Source: Nocardia arizonensis (GTDB lineage: Bacteria; Actinomycetota; Actinomycetes; Mycobacteriales; Mycobacteriaceae). From it: a stretch of 64,000 bases of DNA. Location of the stretch: positions 62,001-126,000 of the forward strand of contig NZ_LGYZ01000050.1 in NCBI RefSeq assembly GCF_001310275.1. Direction: 5' to 3'. Shown here in pieces: positions 58,356 through 64,000 of the stretch; positions within the stretch are counted from its first letter, which is position 1; the number at the start of each line of letters is the position of its first letter. Position numbers and translations under genes: made by a program. The notes under the pieces are model-generated. The model was not told the origin of the DNA, did not search any database, and saw only the letters and a list, made by a program, of their open reading frames with translations.

Positions 58356-58787
58356 CGCAATGCCTTTCACGCACACCCGGCACACGCGGACGCCGACGCG
58401 CACCACGAGCCGCTGACCGCGCTCTCCGGGGCCGCCCGTTACACCTGGTCGCTGGCGCCTACCGTTCTGCCGAGGTGCGCCACCCGGCCCGGCGCGATCC
58501 GGCCACCCGCCGCATCGCCATCCCGGGACCCGCCCGGAACTTAACCGAGACCCGCGCCCACCTCGGCGACGGCGGCCGACCGCGCGGGCGCTACGCGCAT
58601 CCCGATCCCCTCGACTACCCGCTGCCCACAGCCCGCATTCTCCGGCCACTCGGTCGGGCTCGGCGGCATCCGTCCCGCGATCTCGACCGGACGTACGCGG
58701 ACGCTCTGACCTGGCGATTCGGAATCGATACTGGTCATCGCGGCCGAAACGAGAGATCCTTGAACCCCGTGTCCTGGATGGTGACCT
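58356..58787. other. 0.43-kb stretch without a supported gene
   Basis: Only low-complexity frames without ribosome sites are visible on both strands. Presumably carries the promoter of the CBS-domain gene; none could be placed. Confidence 0.45.
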
Positions 58788-59222
58788 ATGCGAATCGCAG
58801 AGATTTTACGGCGAAAGGGTAGCGACGTCACGACCGTCACACCCGAGACGACGGTACGCGGTCTGCTCGCAACCCTCGCCGAACGCAATATCGGCGCCGT
58901 CGTCGTCTCCCCCGACGGCGTCGCCATCGTCGGAATCGTCTCCGAACGGGATGTGGTGCGTCACCTGCACCGGCGCGGTGCCGCGCTGCTCGACGCCGCG
59001 GTATCGACGATCATGACCACAGACGTGCGCGTGTGCGCACCGGAGGATCGGGTCGAGGGGCTGCGGCACATCATGACCGAGCATCGCATCCGGCATCTGC
59101 CGGTGGTCTCCGGCGGCCGACTCGTCGGCATCGTCAGCATCGGCGACGTGGTCAAGAGCGCGCTGTCGGAGTTGACCACCGAACGTCAGCAGCTGGTCGA
59201 CTACGTGCAGGGTCGCTACTGA
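58788..59222 (+). CDS. CBS-domain protein
   Basis: 144 residues consisting of two CBS repeats and a short helix. The first runs through VTPETTVRGLLATLAERNIG and GIVSERDVVRHL, the second through CAPEDRVEGLRHIMTEHRIRHLPVV and GIVSIGDVVKSAL. Stand-alone CBS pairs bind adenine nucleotides and sense energy or redox state; many actinobacterial copies are stress-induced. It is on the same strand as the PLP-enzyme operon but separated by 137 bp, so a functional link is uncertain. Confidence 0.93.
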   Translation: MRIAEILRRKGSDVTTVTPETTVRGLLATLAERNIGAVVVSPDGVAIVGIVSERDVVRHLHRRGAALLDAAVSTIMTTDVRVCAPEDRVEGLRHIMTEHRIRHLPVVSGGRLVGIVSIGDVVKSALSELTTERQQLVDYVQGRY

Positions 59223-59359
59223 GCCTGCCGCTCCCGCGCGTGTCCGGTTGCGCGGCGCGCGCGCGTGAAAGACGTTGTCTGCCTGAAAACTTCGCTGAGC
59301 GCGCGGACAAGTGCGTATCGTGGATGTGGTCCAGCGCGTCCTGCGAAGGGAGCGTCACG

Positions 59360-60604
59360 TTGCGGTCGTCCGCGTCCGGGCCGCGCGCCGTCGTGCGCGA
59401 GATGTTTCCCGCACTGGCCGGGTCGAGGGAGGTCTACCTCGACAGCGCCGCCACCACCCAGAAGCCGGGGGCGGTGATCGAGGCGGTGCACGAGTACCAC
59501 AGCTCGCGCACCGCCAACGCCGATCGCGGCGCCTATCCGTGGGCCACCGGTCTGAGCGCCCGGCTGGCGGGCATCCGCGCCGAGACCGCCCGGTTCATCG
59601 GCGCGTCCGGCCCCGACGAGGTGGTCTTCACCTCGGGGGCGACCGCCGCGCTCAATGCCGTCGCGCTGTCCTGGGGGCTGGCCGAACTCGCCGACGGCGA
59701 CCAAATCCTCTACAACCCGCGCGACCACGCCTCCACCGTGTATCCGTGGCATCATCTGCGCGCGCTGCTGGCCCGCTTCGGCCGCACTCTCGAACTGGTC
59801 CCCTATCGCACGACCGCGCTCGGCGAGGCCGACACCGACGACATCGCGGCGAAGGTGACCCCGCGCACCCGGCTCATCGTCACCGAACACGTCCACCACG
59901 TCTTCGGCGGGCGCACCACCCTCGAGCAATTGCGCGGCCGTATCGACCCGGCCATTCTGCTGTGCTTCGATTGCAGTCAGAGCGGCGGACACCAGCCGGT
60001 GGACGTGAGCGAACTCGGCGCCGACTTCGCGATCTTCGCCGCGCACAAGATGTTCGGCGTTCCTGGTACCGGAATACTGTACTGCCGCCGCCGGATTCAC
60101 GACCGGCTGCTGCCGTTCCTGCCCGGCGGCAATACCGGCGTGCGCTTGGACGAGTCGGGTCTGCGGCCAACCCGCATGCCCGATCTGCTCGAGGGCGGCA
60201 CCCACAACATCCCCGGCATCCTCGCGCTCGGGGCGGCGCTGGAGGTGCTCGAGTCCTTCGGTCTCGACGTCATCGCCGCGCACGATCGCGATCTCACGAC
60301 CCGTCTCGTGGCCGGACTGCGCGGCGTGCCGGGTCTGGATTTCCTGCCCGGCCCCGCGTACGCGCCGCACGGGACAGGGCACGGCATCGTGTCGTTCACG
60401 ATCTACGGAATCTCCTCCGCCGATGTGGGATTCGTCTCGAGCGAACTCGGATTCCTGGTACGCACCGGACTGCACTGCACCGCCGTCGACGACGACGCGC
60501 GGGCGCTGGACTCGGTGCGGGTCAGTACCCATATCTACAACACCGTCGACGAGATCGACCGGTTCGTCCGGTGCCTCACGACGATTGCCGAGGAGGTTTC
60601 GTGA
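59360..60604 (+). CDS. Aminotransferase class V, cysteine desulfurase-like
   Basis: 414-residue PLP enzyme of the SufS/CsdA type. YLDSAATTQKPGAV near the start, VFTSGATAALNAVA, the Asp/Gln-type cofactor segment FDCSQSGGHQPVDV and the PLP lysine in FAAHKMFGVPGTG are present. The loop LVRTGLHCTAVD contains the cysteine at the position that carries persulfide in SufS-type enzymes. It could mobilise sulfur or remove an amino group from a biosynthetic intermediate. The start is taken as TTG 59360 because GAAGGGAG lies 7 nt upstream; ATG 59405 would cut a conserved N-terminus. It overlaps the next gene by 4 bp (GTGA) and leads the operon. Confidence 0.88.
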   Translation: MRSSASGPRAVVREMFPALAGSREVYLDSAATTQKPGAVIEAVHEYHSSRTANADRGAYPWATGLSARLAGIRAETARFIGASGPDEVVFTSGATAALNAVALSWGLAELADGDQILYNPRDHASTVYPWHHLRALLARFGRTLELVPYRTTALGEADTDDIAAKVTPRTRLIVTEHVHHVFGGRTTLEQLRGRIDPAILLCFDCSQSGGHQPVDVSELGADFAIFAAHKMFGVPGTGILYCRRRIHDRLLPFLPGGNTGVRLDESGLRPTRMPDLLEGGTHNIPGILALGAALEVLESFGLDVIAAHDRDLTTRLVAGLRGVPGLDFLPGPAYAPHGTGHGIVSFTIYGISSADVGFVSSELGFLVRTGLHCTAVDDDARALDSVRVSTHIYNTVDEIDRFVRCLTTIAEEVS

Positions 60605-61875
60605 CCGAGCGCAGCGACAACCCGCGCTACGACCGGCGGGCCGCGTCCCGCGTCCTCGCCGAACTTGCCCGTCCCGGGCTGTTCGGGCGGGTCGACACCG
60701 CACCCGGCCCGCGGCGCGTGGAATACACCAGTACCGCGCTGCGAACCGAGCCCAACAGCCATCTGACCTACTCGCAGCGGCTCTACCTCGACCGTTTCAT
60801 GCGGCCCTGTCAGCCACACCAGGTCACCAGCGCCAGCCACCGCATCAGCTGGGTCGACAGCGACGGCATTCCGAACGCGGGGCACTATCGCGCCGACGGA
60901 CTCGGGCCGATCGTGCCCATCGCCGCACGCGAGGCGGTGCTCGCGCTGTGGCACGCGCTCACCGCCGACACCGCCTTCACCGCGCGGGTCGCCGCGCTCG
61001 GTCCACGCGAGCACACGGTCCTGACCGGGACCACCACCGATCACGACCCGCTCGAGATCTTCCGGGTCGGCATCGAGGCGACCGGCCGGGCGCTGGCGCA
61101 GCACGCGCTGCTCGCGCGCCAGACCCCGTATCGCGGTCCGGCCGAATTCGCCGCGGGCATCAACGATTCCGGTATCTTCGCCGCCGTCGCCACCCGCTGG
61201 TACTGGGAATTGCAGGCTTCGACCTATCGGCGCGGCATGATCCCGGTGACCCTGGCCGCCCAACCGGACGGCACCGTGCGCTACACCGCGGACACGGTGG
61301 CGACGCTGCGCGCCATGAAGGACGCCACCATCACCGAAGCGCACACCGTCATGCGCCGCGCCACCCGGGTCGAGGGGCTCGGAGTCGCCGAGGCCATCGC
61401 CAAATACCACGACGAACTCGACCTCATCTCCCGCCAGTACGCGCTGCTGCCCTCCGGCACCCGCCCCGCCTGCCTCGCGGCCATGCCGCATCAGCTCGAC
61501 GGCGCGCACTACAGCGTGCTGCCGGTGGTGGCGACGCGCTTCGTCGAGGTCTTCGACGATCTCGCGGCCCGCTGCGAGATCGTTGAAGTCGGAACCGCCA
61601 TCGACGACGAAATCGACGATCTGCCCGCCACCGCGGAGGACCGGGTGTTCTACGTCCCCGATATGAACTGCAAACACTGCGTGCGCACCATCACCGGCGT
61701 GCTCGAGTCGATGGATATCGCCGTGGCGGAGATCGATCTGCTCAGCAAGCGCGTGGTGGCCGAATTCCGCAGCCCGCGCAACCGGCTGCGGGCCTTCGAG
61801 GCGATCCGCGACGGCGGCTACAATCCGGTGCCCCAGCGGCCGCCCGCCGCACGGACCTCCGAGCCCGCGATATGA
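60601..61875 (+). CDS. Unrecognised protein with C-terminal HMA metal-binding domain
   Basis: 424 residues. The first ~335 residues match nothing I recognise: soluble, mostly helical, with motifs such as LTYSQRLYLDRFMRPCQPHQ, GINDSGIFAAVATRWYWELQ and LDGAHYSVLPVVATRFVEVF. Residues ~345-405 are a heavy-metal-associated domain with MNCKHC (MxCxxC) and the RVVAEF/IRDGGYNP pattern, as in copper chaperones and P-type ATPases. GTG 60601 overlaps the desulfurase stop and the gene end overlaps the decarboxylase by 4 bp, so it is an integral operon member. It could be an enzyme that needs copper or another soft metal, or a delivery protein. Confidence 0.85.
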   Translation: MTERSDNPRYDRRAASRVLAELARPGLFGRVDTAPGPRRVEYTSTALRTEPNSHLTYSQRLYLDRFMRPCQPHQVTSASHRISWVDSDGIPNAGHYRADGLGPIVPIAAREAVLALWHALTADTAFTARVAALGPREHTVLTGTTTDHDPLEIFRVGIEATGRALAQHALLARQTPYRGPAEFAAGINDSGIFAAVATRWYWELQASTYRRGMIPVTLAAQPDGTVRYTADTVATLRAMKDATITEAHTVMRRATRVEGLGVAEAIAKYHDELDLISRQYALLPSGTRPACLAAMPHQLDGAHYSVLPVVATRFVEVFDDLAARCEIVEVGTAIDDEIDDLPATAEDRVFYVPDMNCKHCVRTITGVLESMDIAVAEIDLLSKRVVAEFRSPRNRLRAFEAIRDGGYNPVPQRPPAARTSEPAI

Positions 61876-63335
61876 GCGCCGCCCATCCGGGGCTGCCCGC
61901 GCTGTCGCATCCGCTGGTGCGTGCCTTCCTCGACAGCCGCGCCGACCTCGAGCACGCCGTCACGCGCTTCGGCGCGCCGCTGCACCTGCTGTTCCCGCAG
62001 GTCTACGCCCGGAACCTCGCGCGGCTGCGCGCGGTGGCACGGTCGCGCGCGGTCGCCCACCGAATCTGCTACGCGCACAAGGTGAATCGGTCCACCGCCT
62101 TCGTGCGCACCGCCGAACGGGCGGGGATCGGCATCGATGTCGCCTCGCCGTGGGAACTGTCGCACGCCGAGCGGGCAGGCTTCGACCCGACCCGGATCGA
62201 GGTGACCGGCCCGAAGGGCGAACCCTTCCTGCGTAGGCTGGTCGGGCACGGCGCGACGATCAATGTCGACAATCTGTGGGAGCTGGGGCGCCTCATCGAA
62301 CTGGCCGCCGACGGGTCACGGGTACCGGTCCTGCTGCGGGTCGCGGATTTCCCGGGCGCGCCCGCGAGCCGATTCGGCATCGCCCTGGCACAGGCCGACC
62401 GCGCCTTCTCGCTGCTGTCGGAGCATCACGATCGCATCGACCTGCGCGGATTCGCCTTCCACCTCGATTCCGGCGAGCTCGCCGAACGCGTGCGTGCGGT
62501 CGAGGCGTGTCTGGATCTGGTCGAACGGGCTTACGGTCACGGGCACGCGCCCTCGGTGCTGAATATCGGCGGCGGATTCCGGCAGGTCTTCACCGCCGAC
62601 GCAGGCCGCTTCGACGGATACGTGCGCGCGCTGCGGGCATCGCTGCTCGGGCGCGGGCAGTCGATGAGCTGGGGCGCCAATACCTTCGGTTATCACGTCG
62701 ACGGCGGCGCGGTGCACGGCGTCCCGGTGTTCCACAAGTACGCCAATACCGTCTCCGCGGCGGACATGCTCGACGGCCTGCTCACCGCGCCACTGGAACG
62801 CCACGGCGGGCGCACGGTCGCCGAGGTCGCAGGCGACAATCTGCTCACCCTCTGGCTGGAACCGGGCAAGGCGCTGGTCGACCACGCCGGGATCACGGTG
62901 GCCGCGGTGATGTTCACCAAGGAACTCACCGACGACACGGTTCTGGTCACGGTCGACCTGAGCCGCGACGCGGTGACGCCCGCCGATCAGGAGGTCATGG
63001 TGGATCCTCTGCTGCTGCCCGGTCCGGCCGCGCCGCCGGAACGCGCGGAACCGATCGGGGTGTACCTCGCGGGCAGGCTGTGTCTGGAGCGGGACATGAT
63101 CGCCAACCACAAGGTGTGGCTGCCGTGGCGACCGCGGCCCGGCGATCTGCTCGTCTTCCCGAATACCGCCGCCTACCACACGGATCTGTCCGCGGCCTCG
63201 GCCTCCATGCATCCGGCGCCCGTCAAGGCGGCGGTGACACGTGACGACGACGGATTCCATATCGTCGCCGATCACGAGCTCGTCCCCGACGATTGCATTC
63301 TCGACGAGGTCGGCGACGGCGTGGAGGCCCGCTGA
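61872..63335 (+). CDS. Fold-III PLP-dependent decarboxylase-like enzyme (possibly Y4yA family)
   Basis: 487 residues of the alanine racemase/diaminopimelate-ornithine decarboxylase fold. The PLP lysine is in RICYAHKVNRS, the phosphate-binding glycines in LNIGGGFRQVF, and the C-terminal barrel contains WLEPGKALVDHAG. It differs from LysA in its length and N-terminus and may belong to the Y4yA family, based on memory only. It should decarboxylate or otherwise process an amino acid, possibly one made by the neighbouring enzymes. It overlaps the HMA protein (ATGA) and the next gene (TGATG). Confidence 0.87.
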   Translation: MSAAHPGLPALSHPLVRAFLDSRADLEHAVTRFGAPLHLLFPQVYARNLARLRAVARSRAVAHRICYAHKVNRSTAFVRTAERAGIGIDVASPWELSHAERAGFDPTRIEVTGPKGEPFLRRLVGHGATINVDNLWELGRLIELAADGSRVPVLLRVADFPGAPASRFGIALAQADRAFSLLSEHHDRIDLRGFAFHLDSGELAERVRAVEACLDLVERAYGHGHAPSVLNIGGGFRQVFTADAGRFDGYVRALRASLLGRGQSMSWGANTFGYHVDGGAVHGVPVFHKYANTVSAADMLDGLLTAPLERHGGRTVAEVAGDNLLTLWLEPGKALVDHAGITVAAVMFTKELTDDTVLVTVDLSRDAVTPADQEVMVDPLLLPGPAAPPERAEPIGVYLAGRLCLERDMIANHKVWLPWRPRPGDLLVFPNTAAYHTDLSAASASMHPAPVKAAVTRDDDGFHIVADHELVPDDCILDEVGDGVEAR

Positions 63336-64000
63336 TGCGTTACGACGACATCACCGAGCTGATCGGGAATACGCCGCTGCTGCGGCTCGACCCCGCGGTG
63401 CACGGACTGCGACGGGTCCAGCTGTACGCGAAACTCGAGTTCTACAACCCGTTCGGTTCGGTCAAGGACCGGGTCGCGTTGGCCATGGTCGGCGAGCAGA
63501 TCGCGGCGCTCGGCGCGGCCGGGCGCTCGCTCATCGAGGCGTCGAGCGGCAATACCGCCAAAGCGCTGCGGGTGCTCGGGGCGCGGCACGGCGTCGGCCT
63601 GCGCGCGGTGACCAACCGGATCAAGGTCGCCGAGGTGCGCGATCTGCTCCGGCTGCTCGACACCGATATCGTCGAACTGCCCGGCCTGTCCGAATGCCCC
63701 GATCCCACCACACCCAACGACGTGTACTCGGTTATCGAGTCGACCCTGACCAAGGAGCCCGGCGCGTACCACCATCCGTCGCAGTACACCAACGAGAAGA
63801 ATATCGATGCCCACTATCGGGGCACCGGTCGCGAGATCCACGAGGATCTGTGCGCCGACGGCGGACCCGGCCGGGTGGACTATCTCATCGGCGGGCTCGG
63901 CACCACCGGCTCGACCCGCGGCGCGGCCACCTACCTGCGCGAACACCATCCCGGCCTGCGCACCGTCGCCGTGGTCTCCGAACGTTCCGACTTCATCCCC
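63335..64000 (+). CDS. Cysteine synthase/cystathionine beta-synthase-like PLP enzyme (3' end cut by window)
   Basis: First 222 residues of a fold-II PLP enzyme. LIGNTPLLRL, KLEFYNPFGSVKDRVA (PLP lysine), EASSGNTAKALRV and GGLGTTGSTRG are the expected motifs. The family includes cysteine synthase, cystathionine beta-synthase and SbnA-type enzymes, which make N-(1-amino-1-carboxyl-2-ethyl)-glutamate for diaminopropionate. The insert HPSQYTNEKNIDAHYRGTGREI resembles SbnA more than housekeeping CysK by eye. The start overlaps the decarboxylase stop. Replacement of a serine/phosphoserine beta-substituent is the expected chemistry. Confidence 0.88.
   Translation, partial: MRYDDITELIGNTPLLRLDPAVHGLRRVQLYAKLEFYNPFGSVKDRVALAMVGEQIAALGAAGRSLIEASSGNTAKALRVLGARHGVGLRAVTNRIKVAEVRDLLRLLDTDIVELPGLSECPDPTTPNDVYSVIESTLTKEPGAYHHPSQYTNEKNIDAHYRGTGREIHEDLCADGGPGRVDYLIGGLGTTGSTRGAATYLREHHPGLRTVAVVSERSDFIP

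Noticed and set aside
59311..60600. 854-residue frame joining the HMA protein to upstream sequence
   Set aside because: The first 430 residues are an out-of-frame reading of the cysteine desulfurase-like gene; GTG 60601 in a GTGA overlap is the true start.

Overview
The window is high-GC (roughly 70%) actinobacterial DNA with short intergenic gaps, many 4-bp ATGA/GTGA gene overlaps, GTG and TTG starts and a leaderless-type promoter. The gene families (CYP123- and CYP125-like P450s, an Rv1733c-like membrane protein, an antigen 85-like esterase, a DUF2599 lipoprotein, PucR regulators, XRE/DUF397/PF04672 sets) point to a mycolic-acid actinomycete, most likely Nocardia or a close relative. I see no rRNA, tRNA, CRISPR array, insertion sequence or phage gene.

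Region 1 (1-11925) is a divergent oxidative locus. Minus-strand operon: CYP123-like P450, SDR, [3Fe-4S] ferredoxin, NTF2-like protein, an unrecognised protein, a DapB-like oxidoreductase, and a CYP125-like P450 cut by the window edge. Plus-strand operon: aldehyde dehydrogenase, SDR, beta-hydroxyacid dehydrogenase and FAD dehydrogenase, followed by tetR. The core matches my memory of M. tuberculosis Rv0763c-Rv0770. A shared operator-like sequence lies at both divergent promoters and on the tetR start codon, so the TetR probably controls all three units. Oxidation of a sterol- or terpenoid-like substrate is the best guess.

Region 2 (11995-43603) is dominated by one 24.4-kb gene for a seven-module non-ribosomal peptide synthetase of about 8146 residues (C-A-T x4, C-A-T-E, C-A-T, C-A-T-TE). 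It starts with an EntF-type condensation domain, so an acyl or aryl starter should come from a partner protein. A degenerate HAD-IIIC protein and a full PucR regulator lie beyond its 3' end. A YdcF-like secreted protein, a degenerate MaoC-like protein, an esterase and an HTH-less PucR paralogue lie beyond its 5' end. No MbtH protein, exporter or dedicated starter-loading enzyme is visible.

Region 3 (44167-54002) is mixed lipid metabolism and envelope: an acyl-CoA carboxylase beta subunit, a coupled TetR/Rv1733c-like pair, an SRPBCC-acyl-CoA synthetase fusion, a secreted lipase, small hypothetical genes, a DUF2599 lipoprotein and a decayed NAD(P)-binding gene.

Region 4 (54424-58355) is an XRE (DUF5753)-DUF397-PF04672 methyltransferase set. 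Together with three small orphan genes it shares a recurrent 25-bp promoter motif with constant spacing to the -10 box, which looks like a compact local regulon.

Region 5 (58788-64000) has a CBS-domain protein and then a tightly overlapping operon: a cysteine desulfurase-like enzyme, an unrecognised protein with a C-terminal HMA metal-binding domain, a fold-III PLP decarboxylase and a cysteine synthase-like enzyme cut by the window end. This set of three PLP enzymes plus a metal-binding orphan is the best candidate for an undescribed pathway.
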